This document shows, one piece after another, positions 26,244 through 34,862 of a DNA stretch of 64,000 nt. The notes below the pieces were generated by a model, which was given only the letters and a program-made list of their open reading frames with translations, was not told the origin of the DNA and did no database searches. The DNA comes from Pedobacter psychrotolerans (GTDB lineage: Bacteria > Bacteroidota > Bacteroidia > Sphingobacteriales > Sphingobacteriaceae): the NCBI RefSeq assembly GCF_004340665.1, contig NZ_SLWO01000001.1:560450-624449 (forward strand), in the 5' to 3' direction. The position numbers and the translations under genes were made by a program. Numbering within the stretch: position 1 is the first letter of the stretch; each line of letters begins with the position of its first letter.

Positions 26244-27077
26244 ATGTTAAATTTAGATCCGAGTTTTACTCCGCTAGGCGAAAACAACTCCATAACCCAC
26301 AAATCTTTTCTGTTCGCAGGAGGTGAACCACACATTAAAATTGATGGAAATTTCGATCAGAAAGAGCCTGTAACCATTACCCAAAGAATAAATTCTTTTA
26401 ACGATTTAGGTCTAATCTGCATTACGGTTGATGCTTTGAAAAGAATGGGGGTGAAGGAAATTCACCTTTATATTCCATACTTCCCTGCGGCCAGACAAGA
26501 TCGGGTGATGATCCCTGGCGAGCCTTTATCTGTAAAAGTATATGCTGATATCATTAACAGCATGGCTTTAGCTAGTGTAACCGTTTTTGATCCACATAGT
26601 GAAGTAACACCTGCATTGCTTAATAACTGCATCACCATTTCCAATCATGAATTTATCAAGCAAGTGATTGCTAAAATCGGATCAGAGGTTAAACTTATCT
26701 CTCCTGATGGTGGCGCACTGAAGAAAATTTATAAAGTTTCAGAGTTTTTAGGTGGTGCTGAAGTGGTGGAATGTTCAAAAAGCAGAGATGTGAAAACCGG
26801 AAGACTATCTGGCTTTAAAGTTTATGCAGATGACCTTGGTGGTGAAGATTGCCTGATTGTTGATGACATTTGCGATGGCGGCGGAACATTTAATGGTTTA
26901 GCTGAAGCACTTAAAGCAAAAAATGCAGGTAAATTATATTTGGCCATTAGTCATGGTATTTTCAGCAAAGGCTTTGATGATTTAGGTAAATATTTCGAAC
27001 AGATTTTTACCACAGATTCCATTAAAGAAGTAGAACATCCGGGCGTAACGCAAATCAAACTTCAGGATATTCAGTAA
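26244..27077 (+). CDS. Short PRPP-synthetase-like protein (Prs or ADP-ribose pyrophosphokinase)
   Basis: A 277-residue member of the ribose-phosphate pyrophosphokinase superfamily, shorter than housekeeping Prs (about 310-315). It keeps 'YIPYFPAARQDR' (76-87), 'DPHSE' (116-120, in place of DLHAE) and the PRPP loop VDDICDGGGTF (206-216, in place of VDDMIDTGGT). It is divergent and sits in an NAD operon with a NAMPT-like gene. Canonical Prs makes PRPP from ribose-5-phosphate; the Adps enzyme of the phage NARP1 pathway, a Prs homologue, makes ADP-ribose-pyrophosphate. Which reaction is run here cannot be read from sequence. Confidence 0.85.
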   Translation: MLNLDPSFTPLGENNSITHKSFLFAGGEPHIKIDGNFDQKEPVTITQRINSFNDLGLICITVDALKRMGVKEIHLYIPYFPAARQDRVMIPGEPLSVKVYADIINSMALASVTVFDPHSEVTPALLNNCITISNHEFIKQVIAKIGSEVKLISPDGGALKKIYKVSEFLGGAEVVECSKSRDVKTGRLSGFKVYADDLGGEDCLIVDDICDGGGTFNGLAEALKAKNAGKLYLAISHGIFSKGFDDLGKYFEQIFTTDSIKEVEHPGVTQIKLQDIQ

Positions 27078-27094
27078 GCCGGAATTACAATCGC

Positions 27095-27137
27095 CATTCT
27101 CCTCCTTTGGAGGGGTGCCTGGAGGGCGGGGTGGTTA
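27095..27137. repeat. Interspersed GC-rich repeat (GGAGGGGTGCC family)
   Basis: CTCCTCCTTTGGAGGGGTGC then CTGGAGGGCGGGGTGGTT. Related copies lie at 45937-45984 and, in reverse, at 62898-62941. It fills most of the 145-base gap between the PRPP-synthetase-like and glycohydrolase genes. Confidence 0.75.
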
Positions 27138-27222
27138 GAAACCGAAAAATAAGATGTTTAAAGGGTATTCTAGTGCTTATTATTAATCAGATCACAGGTT
27201 ATATATACCAAATCCATATCAC

Positions 27223-28719
27223 ATGAAAAGCAAAGTTGTTCAAAGTGCACTGTTTGGTTTAGCCATTGGCGATGCACTTGGTGTACCTGTAGAGTTTCAA
27301 TCAAGGGTATATCTAACACAAAATCCTGTTGAAGAGATGAAAGGTTATGGAACGCATAATCAGTCCGTTGGAACCTGGAGTGATGATAGCTCCCTCACCT
27401 TTTGTTTGGCCGAAAGCCTTTGTAATGGCTATAACCTCGATGATATCGCTCAAAAATTTTTGAAATGGTATAACGCTGATCTTTGGACACCACATGGCAA
27501 AGTATTTGATATTGGCATCGCAACCAGTAAAGCCATCAATAAGATCGCCAATGGAACTGATCCCGTTTTATGTGGTGGAAACAACGAAACAGATAATGGA
27601 AACGGATCATTAATGCGGATTTTGCCAATGCTCTTTTATCTTCGAAATGAGGATAATCTTCAGGTAATATTCGAGAAGGTTGAGGAAGTTTCTTCCATTA
27701 CCCATGCACATTTCCGTTCTGTTTTTGCATGCTTTATCTACATCGTTTATGGTTTGGAATTGTTAAAAGGCTGCGATAAAAAAGCCGCATATCAAAACAT
27801 GAAGGGCACAGTTAAAAAGTTCATCACACAAAATGCTTTCGAACCAAAAGAAATTAATCTCTTTGAAAGGATTTTACAGCGCGATATAGCAAACGTTCCG
27901 GAACATGAAATTTATTCATCTGGTTATGTGCTGCACAGCCTTGAAGCCAGTTTATGGTGTGTCCTCACCACGCAAAACTATAAGGATGCAGTGCTGAAAG
28001 CGGTTAACCTTGGCGAAGATACCGATACAACGGCTGCAATTGCCGGCGGCCTGGCGGGTTTAATTTATGGTTTTGAATCCATTCCGCAAGAATGGATGAA
28101 TGTGTTGGTGAAACGGACAGAAATTGAAAACCTTTGTGAACAATTGGATCAAGCATTTATGAGCAAACAGAAATACAGTGTTTCGGCTATTAAGGAAAGC
28201 GATGAATTCTTTTTCTTTTGGGAGCATCAGGTACCGGAAGATGGAATACTCACTAAATCTTGTTTAACGCAGTGGTGGGATGCACCTTTTATTGTTGATC
28301 AGGTTAATTATAGAACCGCTGAGCATTGGATGATGAGTAAAAAGGCAGAATTATTTAATGATGATATCGTGTTAAATAAAATTTTGGCAGCAACCTCTCC
28401 AGAAGAAGTTAAAAAATTAGGTCGGCAGGTTAAAAATTATGATGAAGCGATGTGGTTGGAAAACAGGTATCATATTGTTAAAGAAGGTAACTTCCATAAA
28501 TTTAGCCAAAATCAGGAACTCAGAGAATTTTTAATCCGTACCGGAGAAAAAGTTTTGGCTGAGGCCAGTCCGGTTGACCTCATTTGGGGGATTGGTTTGG
28601 CTGAAGATCATCAAGATGCAACGATTCCAGAAAAATGGAAAGGCTTAAATCTTCTGGGGTTTGCACTGATGGAGGTAAGGGATGAAATGAAACTTAGTGA
28701 TTTACATGTTGATTTTTAA
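27223..28719 (+). CDS. ADP-ribosylglycohydrolase fused to a NADAR domain
   Basis: A 498-residue two-domain protein. Residues 1 to about 300 are a DraG/ARH-type glycohydrolase with metal-binding SDDS (53-56), 'GNGSLMRILPM' and 'GEDTDTTAAIAGGLAGL'. Residues about 325-490 are a NADAR domain (YbiA-like) with 'YRTAEHWMMSKKAE', 'LRTG'-type 'LIRTGEKVLAEASPVDLIWG' and 'NLLGFALMEVR'. ARH enzymes free ADP-ribose from proteins; NADAR enzymes, including DarG1 antitoxins, remove ADP-ribose from guanine. One protein could thus clear both protein and nucleic-acid marks. Located in the NAD operon. Confidence 0.9.
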   Translation: MKSKVVQSALFGLAIGDALGVPVEFQSRVYLTQNPVEEMKGYGTHNQSVGTWSDDSSLTFCLAESLCNGYNLDDIAQKFLKWYNADLWTPHGKVFDIGIATSKAINKIANGTDPVLCGGNNETDNGNGSLMRILPMLFYLRNEDNLQVIFEKVEEVSSITHAHFRSVFACFIYIVYGLELLKGCDKKAAYQNMKGTVKKFITQNAFEPKEINLFERILQRDIANVPEHEIYSSGYVLHSLEASLWCVLTTQNYKDAVLKAVNLGEDTDTTAAIAGGLAGLIYGFESIPQEWMNVLVKRTEIENLCEQLDQAFMSKQKYSVSAIKESDEFFFFWEHQVPEDGILTKSCLTQWWDAPFIVDQVNYRTAEHWMMSKKAELFNDDIVLNKILAATSPEEVKKLGRQVKNYDEAMWLENRYHIVKEGNFHKFSQNQELREFLIRTGEKVLAEASPVDLIWGIGLAEDHQDATIPEKWKGLNLLGFALMEVRDEMKLSDLHVDF

Positions 28720-28765
28720 ACTTAATATCTGAACAGTTTCAAATCATTTTTGTTAAAACTAATCT

Positions 28766-29497
28766 ATGAGAACACTAGTAATAGGAGATATTCACGGAGG
28801 ATTAAAAGGTTTGATCCAGTTATTCGAACGTGCTGAAATCTCAATAGATGACAAGCTGGTTTTTCTAGGCGATTATGTGGATGGATGGAGCGAATCGGCT
28901 CAGGTCATTAGTTATCTGATACAATTAGAAAAAAGCTATAACTGCATTTTTATCAAAGGAAACCATGATGCCTGGTGTATTGATTGGCTGGAAGAAGAAA
29001 TCATTAGTCAGGTTTGGTTTGTTCATGGTGGCCAGTCAACCATGGAAAGCTACCGGGAAATTTCCGATTCTGAAATGCAGGAACATTTGAATTTTTTTGC
29101 AAGAATGAAAGATTATTATGTAGATGAAGAAAACAATCTCTTTATTCATGCAGGTTTTTCTTCTATGCATGGCCCTGAAAAAGAGCGTTATTCTTCCAAT
29201 TATTCTTGGGACAGAACCCTGTGGGAAATGGCGTTAACCATGGACAACAGAATAGAAAAAAATTCTGCAATTTATCCGAAGCGCTTATTGCTTTATAATG
29301 AGATCTATATCGGCCATACGCCAACTTTATATTACAATATTGAAGTGCCCATGAACGGATGTAATGTTTGGAACATCGACACCGGTGCTGCTTTTATCGG
29401 AAAACTTAGCTGTTTAGATATTCAAACAAAGGCTTTCTGGCAGAGCGATACCCTACAAATCCTTTATCCAAATGAAAAAGGTAGAAATAAACGTTAA
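28766..29497 (+). CDS. Metallophosphoesterase (PPP/Ap4A hydrolase-like)
   Basis: A 243-residue calcineurin-like phosphoesterase with GDIHGG, 'FLGDYVDGWSES', 'IKGNHDAW' and 'IHAGFSSM', all metal ligands present, closest in layout to serine/threonine or diadenosine-polyphosphate phosphatases. In this operon a nucleotide or ADP-ribose-related phosphate is a likely substrate, but that is inference. 46 bases after the glycohydrolase gene and 17 before the NAMPT-like gene. Confidence 0.85.
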   Translation: MRTLVIGDIHGGLKGLIQLFERAEISIDDKLVFLGDYVDGWSESAQVISYLIQLEKSYNCIFIKGNHDAWCIDWLEEEIISQVWFVHGGQSTMESYREISDSEMQEHLNFFARMKDYYVDEENNLFIHAGFSSMHGPEKERYSSNYSWDRTLWEMALTMDNRIEKNSAIYPKRLLLYNEIYIGHTPTLYYNIEVPMNGCNVWNIDTGAAFIGKLSCLDIQTKAFWQSDTLQILYPNEKGRNKR

Positions 29498-29514
29498 ATT
29501 ATAAATATAATATC

Positions 29515-30975
29515 ATGATGAACCCATTATTATTAACAGACGGATACAAAGTAGATCACCGCAGGCAATATCCTGAAAATACAACCTTGGTTTATTCCAA
29601 TTGGACACCTAGAAAAAGCAGGCTTGAAAATGTTGACCGCATTGTACTGTTCGGTTTGCAATACTTTATCAAAAAATATATTATTGAAGATTTCAATCAG
29701 AATTTCTTTAAACAACCTAAAGATGAAATTTTAAAAAAGTACGCCCGCAGGATTAATAATTATCTTGGCGAAAATTTAGTTGGTACGCAACACATTGCTG
29801 ATTTACACGATTTGGGCTATATTCCAATGGTTTTTAAATCCCTTCCCGAGGGAGCTGAAGTTCCCTTACGTGTGCCCATGTTTACCATGTATAATACGTT
29901 ACCGCAATTTTTTTGGCTGACTAATTATTTTGAGACATTGCTCTCTGCTGTTGTATGGCTGCCTTGTAATTCTGCTACCATTGCGAAGCAGTATCGGGCA
30001 ATTATGGATCAATATGCGGCTGAAACCTCATCTGTGCCAGAGTTCGTAGATTGGCAAGGACATGATTTCTCCATGCGTGGCATGGGTGGGATAGAAGCTG
30101 CAGTAACTTCTGCGGCAGGACACTTATTAAGTTTTACCGGAACAGATACTATTCCGGCCATTGATTTTCTGGAAACATACTATAACGCAGATTCAGATCA
30201 CGAATTGATTGGTGGCTCCGTTGCCGCTACCGAGCATTCTGTAATGTGTATGGGTACAAATACCGGTGAGTTGGAAACTTTTAAGCGGTTAATTTTAGAA
30301 GTGTATCCAAAAGGAGTTGTGTCTATCGTATCTGATACCTGGGATTTGTGGAAAGTGCTTACTGAATATCTACCTGCCCTTAAAAACGATATTATCAATA
30401 GAGAAGGCAAGGTAGTAATTCGGCCAGATTCGGGAGATCCGGTTGATATAATTTGCGGGAATCCGGATGGTAAAGATGAAAACGAGAAAAAAGGTGTAAT
30501 TGAATTGCTTTGGGACGTTTTTGGTGGCAAAACCAATGATAAAGGCTATAAAGAATTGGTACCACAGATTGGTGCAATTTATGGTGATAGCATTACCACA
30601 GACCGGGCTACTCAGATTTGTGAACACTTGAAAGCCAAAGGCTTTGCTTCTACCAATGTCGTTTTTGGGATCGGTTCCTTTACTTATCAGTACAATACCC
30701 GTGATACCTTTGGTTTTGCGATGAAAGCTACCTACGGAGAAGTGGATGGCGTTGGACGTGAGATTTTTAAAGATCCCATTACTGATGATGGAACCAAGAA
30801 ATCGGCTAAGGGGTTATTGCAGATTTTCAAAAATGCTCAGGGCGAGTATGAATTGAAAGATCAATGTACCTGGGCAGAAGAAGCACAGGGTGAATTGAAG
30901 GAAGTTTTTAGAGATGGAAACTTATTGATCGATTATTCTCTTGCCGAAATTAGAGAAAGGCTAAAGAATAGTTAA
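29515..30975 (+). CDS. Nicotinamide phosphoribosyltransferase-like enzyme (NAMPT/NadV or Namat)
   Basis: A 486-residue full-length NAMPT homologue (human enzyme 491). Catalytic landmarks are kept: 'HDFSMRGMGG' (substrate-binding Asp), 'SVAATEHSVM' (the phosphorylated His) and 'VVIRPDSGDP' (Arg and Asp). It joins nicotinamide to PRPP to give NMN, or, if it acts like the phage NARP1 enzyme Namat, joins nicotinamide to ADP-ribose-pyrophosphate to give NAD directly. I chose the ATG at 29515, two ATGs being adjacent. No separate NMN adenylyltransferase gene is visible nearby. Confidence 0.9.
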   Translation: MMNPLLLTDGYKVDHRRQYPENTTLVYSNWTPRKSRLENVDRIVLFGLQYFIKKYIIEDFNQNFFKQPKDEILKKYARRINNYLGENLVGTQHIADLHDLGYIPMVFKSLPEGAEVPLRVPMFTMYNTLPQFFWLTNYFETLLSAVVWLPCNSATIAKQYRAIMDQYAAETSSVPEFVDWQGHDFSMRGMGGIEAAVTSAAGHLLSFTGTDTIPAIDFLETYYNADSDHELIGGSVAATEHSVMCMGTNTGELETFKRLILEVYPKGVVSIVSDTWDLWKVLTEYLPALKNDIINREGKVVIRPDSGDPVDIICGNPDGKDENEKKGVIELLWDVFGGKTNDKGYKELVPQIGAIYGDSITTDRATQICEHLKAKGFASTNVVFGIGSFTYQYNTRDTFGFAMKATYGEVDGVGREIFKDPITDDGTKKSAKGLLQIFKNAQGEYELKDQCTWAEEAQGELKEVFRDGNLLIDYSLAEIRERLKNS

Positions 30976-31043
30976 CTTCGCCAAGTTTTTACCCGGCTAG
31001 TCATCAGATTAGTCGGTTAAATTATGAAAGACACCTTCAAAAA

Positions 31044-31448
31044 ATGCAAGAAAAATCAACTTTCAATCATGGAGCCGATATCGTAAACAGTGCGATCAGA
31101 TTTACCAACGCATGGTTTAAACAATCTAAAACGATTACGGAAGAGCTGAGCGATTTTTTCATTCTTCCAGGGGGAAAAGTAATGGATAAGCAGGTGATTA
31201 TCGCCCGGCTTAAAGGTATTTTTGGCCAATCGGATGAGTATGTTGGAGGAAGATATGATATTATAGATACCGATTATGAATTGCTTGATGGTGGCAAGGG
31301 GATGGGTTTTGTAGAAGGTGTAGCTGGCTTCAGGGCAGTGCTGAAGAAAGAATCTAAAATTGTAAGTGGTCCTTTTAAGTTATATTTCGCATTGCAAAAT
31401 GGCCGTTGGAAAATTGTGAATATCGAATTTCCAGGGTTTAGTTATTGA
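31044..31448 (+). CDS. Small protein, possibly NTF2-like fold
   Basis: A 134-residue protein. The pattern of an N-terminal helix, 'FFILPGGKVMDKQVIIARLKGIFGQ' in part and C-terminal strands 'GPFKLYFALQNGRWKIVNIEF' resembles SnoaL/NTF2-like proteins. No catalytic role can be assigned. It is 68 bases past the NAMPT-like gene and may be the last gene of the operon. Confidence 0.65.
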   Translation: MQEKSTFNHGADIVNSAIRFTNAWFKQSKTITEELSDFFILPGGKVMDKQVIIARLKGIFGQSDEYVGGRYDIIDTDYELLDGGKGMGFVEGVAGFRAVLKKESKIVSGPFKLYFALQNGRWKIVNIEFPGFSY

Positions 31449-31508
31449 TTAACAAAAACAATATAAATTACAAAGAATTTTTAATGCCTTTAATTGTTGG
31501 CGAGAAGT

Positions 31509-31574
31509 CGTCATTGCGAGGCACGAAGCAATCTTTATGCGTATATAAAGATTGCTTCGTGCCTCGCAATGATG
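31509..31574. repeat. Palindromic repeat after the NAD operon
   Basis: CGTCATTGCGAGGCACGAAG continued by CAATCTTTA pairs with TAAAGATTGCTTCGTGCCTC continued by GCAATGATG, a long near-perfect stem. Same family as in the his operon. May act as a terminator. Confidence 0.85.
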
Positions 31575-31634
31575 ATTTTTTTTAATCTTTTAATGTTAAG
31601 TATTTTCTCATAAGCAGGCATCATCATAGAAAAA

Positions 31635-32291
31635 TTAATTTTTAATATTATTAAATTCTTGCTTTGTAAGCGTATATTTTTTTAATTCTTTTCCTTTTTC
31701 ATTTCTATAAATTGATGTTATTTTATCAATTTTAAACTCTTCAGAATTCACTAATTTTTCAACTAAAGAGGTTCCTAATAACCCTTTTTTAATAGCACCT
31801 TTTCCTTGTTTTTCAAGTAAATCAAGTGCTTCGGTATATTGATTTGGAACAAGATAAGTGTTTACTATAGTTTTGTTCTGTAATTCACAATTCAAATATT
31901 TAAAGCCAAAATCCTTATCTGTTACAGGTAAGCGTTTATTTAATTCATTTATTAAACCTTGAAGAATTATTTCATTTTCATTAACAACCTTATTAGATTT
32001 AATTTGTGCCAACATCTCATCTCGAGTAGTTTTTATTCTTTTAACCTCTTTTTTGTTTTTATTAAGTATTATACATGTAATACTATTTAGGGTAAAAAAG
32101 CTCTTATTTGACACTAATTCTTTTAAAGTTGGGTTGTTTGCCATGTTTTGTTTAACGAGCTTCTCTGCTCCAGCTATTTCTAAAACTTTCAAAACATCAT
32201 CAGGATACTCGTATGTATATGTGATATTACTATTGTTATCTAGCGCTAACTTTAATAACGAAATTCCAGTCTCGTTATCAATAAAAGGCAT
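31635..32291 (-). CDS. Hypothetical protein, AT-rich gene
   Basis: A 218-residue lysine- and asparagine-rich protein with no signal peptide or membrane segment. It seems to contain two halves of similar plan (each with a 'YxxP..Y.EAL.LLEKQG' or 'YEYPDDVLKVLEIAGAEKLV' element, then a lysine-rich strand pair), suggesting an internal duplication. I do not recognise a family. The gene is more AT-rich than its neighbours. It lies 30 bases downstream of a lipoprotein gene on the same strand. Confidence 0.6.
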   Translation of the reverse strand: MPFIDNETGISLLKLALDNNSNITYTYEYPDDVLKVLEIAGAEKLVKQNMANNPTLKELVSNKSFFTLNSITCIILNKNKKEVKRIKTTRDEMLAQIKSNKVVNENEIILQGLINELNKRLPVTDKDFGFKYLNCELQNKTIVNTYLVPNQYTEALDLLEKQGKGAIKKGLLGTSLVEKLVNSEEFKIDKITSIYRNEKGKELKKYTLTKQEFNNIKN

Positions 32292-32320
32292 TTTATTATT
32301 AATTTTAGCTATGATGAAAT

Positions 32321-32704
32321 TTAAATCTGTGTTTTTTCTTCAGTTTGTTTGCTAATAGTTGTTTCTGCAAATTTTACACGGTTTTTATCGTATAAGTTTA
32401 AATTAAACTTTACCCCGTCATTATAGATATCTTTTCCTGAGGGAATTGAATTTATAATATTAATAAATATTTCTGGTGCCGTATCTTCAGTTATTTTAGA
32501 TTCGAATTGATTTTCAACATAATTAAATCCAGCTGATATCGTCACTTCACTTCCATTTACATAATATGCTTTGCTACTTACAACTGCTGTAGGAGGATTA
32601 TGCTCCATTATTTTATTAAAATCTCCTACAAATTTATTTGCCTTTTGCTCTTTTGTTTTGCAAGAAAAAAATAAAGTACATATTATAGATAAATAAAAAG
32701 ACAT
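32321..32704 (-). CDS. Small lipoprotein, function unknown
   Basis: About 127 residues from the ATG at 32704 (MSFYLSIICTLFFSCKTKEQ), which starts a signal peptide ending in lipobox FFSC; an upstream ATG at 32755 would add 17 non-hydrophobic residues. The mature part has no family I recognise. Probably co-transcribed with the AT-rich gene downstream. Confidence 0.65.
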   Translation of the reverse strand: MSFYLSIICTLFFSCKTKEQKANKFVGDFNKIMEHNPPTAVVSSKAYYVNGSEVTISAGFNYVENQFESKITEDTAPEIFINIINSIPSGKDIYNDGVKFNLNLYDKNRVKFAETTISKQTEEKTQI

Positions 32705-32822
32705 ACTTTTTATTTTGTTTGAGTTTAGTCTCACAATATTTTGGTGAAATTTCATTTTTTGAAGTTAATTGAATTCTATTAAATATTCTCAATTTCCATA
32801 ATTTTTCTATCTTTGGTTTTTA

Positions 32823-34862
32823 ATGAATTTCCTGTATCCAGGCTTTCTTTTCGCACTATTATTGGTCGCCATTCCGGTTATCATTCATTTATTCAATTTC
32901 AGAAAATTTAAAAAAGTTTATTTCTCTAATGTTCAATTCCTGAAAGCGGTAGAGCAGCAACATTCATCTAAAGAAAAGCTTAAAAACTTATTGATTCTTT
33001 TATCCCGGATTTTAGCCATTATCTTTTTGGTATTGGCCTTTGCACAGCCCTATATCCCAGTAAATTCACAAGAAGGAAGCCTTAAAAATAATACAGTTAG
33101 CATATATATAGATAATTCTTACAGCATGGAAGCCGTTAATAAGGATGGTAACCTATTTGATGAAGCGAGGCGAAGGGCAAAAGAAATAGTGAAAGGCTTT
33201 GGTATAAATGATCGGTTTCAGTTGCTTACCAATGATTTTGAAGGCAAGCATCAGCGATTATTAAATCAGGAAGAGTTTCTTAAAGCCCTTGATGAGGTGA
33301 AAATTTCTGCAACCACCCGCAATCTTCAACAAATTTTAAACAGACAAGAAAATGTGTTCAGTGGTTCAGCTAATCCATATGTTTTTGTACTATCTGATTT
33401 TCAGAAAAGCATTACATCAGCTAAAAAGCTAAGTACAAATCCTGATGTCCAATATGCATTCGTTAAGTTAAATGCCACAACATTGCCTAATGTGGCGGTG
33501 GATAGTGTATGGATGTTATCGCCCAATCATCAGCCTGGTGCAAATGAAAGGTTGGTGGTTCAACTAAAAAACTATTCGCAGGAAGCAGCCAAAAATATTC
33601 CCCTCAAATTAACCATAAATAATCAGCAAAAAGGTTTAGGATCAATTACCATTCCTGCAGAGCAAACCGTGCGAGATACTTTAAATTTTTCGGGGCTAAA
33701 TGCTGGTTGGCAAAAGGGGATAGTGAGTATAAAAGATTTTCCAGTCACCTTTGATGATGCACTGTCTTTTAGTTTTAAGGTTGATAAAAGCTTGCCGGTA
33801 TTAAGCATTAATGGTACCCGTGCGGGGAATTATATTAAGGCACTTTTTGGAGCTGATAATTATTATAAGCTTACGGAAAATGATGAGCGTAACGTTAATT
33901 ATAATGGCTTTACGAATTATAGCTTAATTGTACTGAATGGGTTGCAAAATCCATCAACGGGTTTGGCTCAGCAGTTAAAAACTTATTTAAATGCGGGAGG
34001 TTTGGTGGTCATCTTTCCAGATCTTGATGCAGATATTCAGACTTACAATACTTTTCTATCAGCCTTATCCTTACCGGCTATCCAAAACTTAGATAAAACA
34101 GAAACTAAGGTAGATCAGATAGATCTTCAGCATCCCATTTTTAAAACTGTTTTTGAGGAAATACCTAAAAACCTCGATTTGCCAGTAATAAACCGATATT
34201 ATAATTTCGTTGAACACAATTCTGCGAATAAGGAAAATATTTTAATGCTTCCTGGCAGGAAACTATTCTTCGCCAAATATGGCATGGGGAATGGATCCGT
34301 TTATCTTTCGGCAACTGGTTTAAATACTGGGGATGGAAACCTAGCTCGTCATCCGGTTTTTGTGCCATTAATGTATCGCATAGCTTTGAGTGGTGGTACG
34401 GCAGGTGGGCTTTATCATTATCTTGGAAGTGATAATGTCCTATCAGGAAAGAAAATTGATATAGGTAAAAATCAAACCTTAAAGCTAAAAGCAGATAACT
34501 TTGAAACCATTCCTGAAATTCGTCAGGTGGATGGTAAGACATTAATTTACACTGCGGATCAGGTTAGGAATGCTGGTTTTTATAACCTGAGTCTTGCGGA
34601 TTCTATTCTTGCTGTGTATGCTTTTAATAGTTCAAGAAAAGAATCTGATATGCATTACCTGAGTAAAGCTGAACTTAATAATCTGGCTGGAAACAGTCAT
34701 TTAAAAATATTTGATACTGATCAAGACGCCATAAAGCTAACCGCCGGAGCCGATAAAATCGGGCAAACTTTATGGAAACTTTGTTTAATTTTGTCACTGA
34801 TTTTTATTGCAGCAGAAATTTTCCTTATCCGATTTTTTAACAACACTAAAAGAACAATATGA
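32823..34862 (+). CDS. BatA-domain membrane protein with vWA-like region
   Basis: A 679-residue protein. N-terminal aerotolerance-regulator (BatA) domain 'FLYPGFLFALLLVAIPVIIH' with 'LFNFRKFKKVYFSNVQFLK', two membrane segments (about 5-22 and 58-76), then a von Willebrand A-like domain with the MIDAS-type 'IYIDNSYSMEA', a glutaminase-like middle part and a C-terminal membrane helix (about 652-672). Such proteins belong to the Bat/MoxR-linked envelope group of Bacteroidota. Overlaps the next gene by four bases. Confidence 0.88.
   Translation: MNFLYPGFLFALLLVAIPVIIHLFNFRKFKKVYFSNVQFLKAVEQQHSSKEKLKNLLILLSRILAIIFLVLAFAQPYIPVNSQEGSLKNNTVSIYIDNSYSMEAVNKDGNLFDEARRRAKEIVKGFGINDRFQLLTNDFEGKHQRLLNQEEFLKALDEVKISATTRNLQQILNRQENVFSGSANPYVFVLSDFQKSITSAKKLSTNPDVQYAFVKLNATTLPNVAVDSVWMLSPNHQPGANERLVVQLKNYSQEAAKNIPLKLTINNQQKGLGSITIPAEQTVRDTLNFSGLNAGWQKGIVSIKDFPVTFDDALSFSFKVDKSLPVLSINGTRAGNYIKALFGADNYYKLTENDERNVNYNGFTNYSLIVLNGLQNPSTGLAQQLKTYLNAGGLVVIFPDLDADIQTYNTFLSALSLPAIQNLDKTETKVDQIDLQHPIFKTVFEEIPKNLDLPVINRYYNFVEHNSANKENILMLPGRKLFFAKYGMGNGSVYLSATGLNTGDGNLARHPVFVPLMYRIALSGGTAGGLYHYLGSDNVLSGKKIDIGKNQTLKLKADNFETIPEIRQVDGKTLIYTADQVRNAGFYNLSLADSILAVYAFNSSRKESDMHYLSKAELNNLAGNSHLKIFDTDQDAIKLTAGADKIGQTLWKLCLILSLIFIAAEIFLIRFFNNTKRTI

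Noticed and set aside
28766..31448. NAD operon as a prophage fragment
   Set aside because: Although phages carry similar NAD genes, no structural, lysis or integrase gene is nearby and the flanks are chromosomal.
16500..31574. Palindromic repeats as a CRISPR array
   Set aside because: Copies are thousands of bases apart with no regular spacers and no cas genes, so they are interspersed palindromes.
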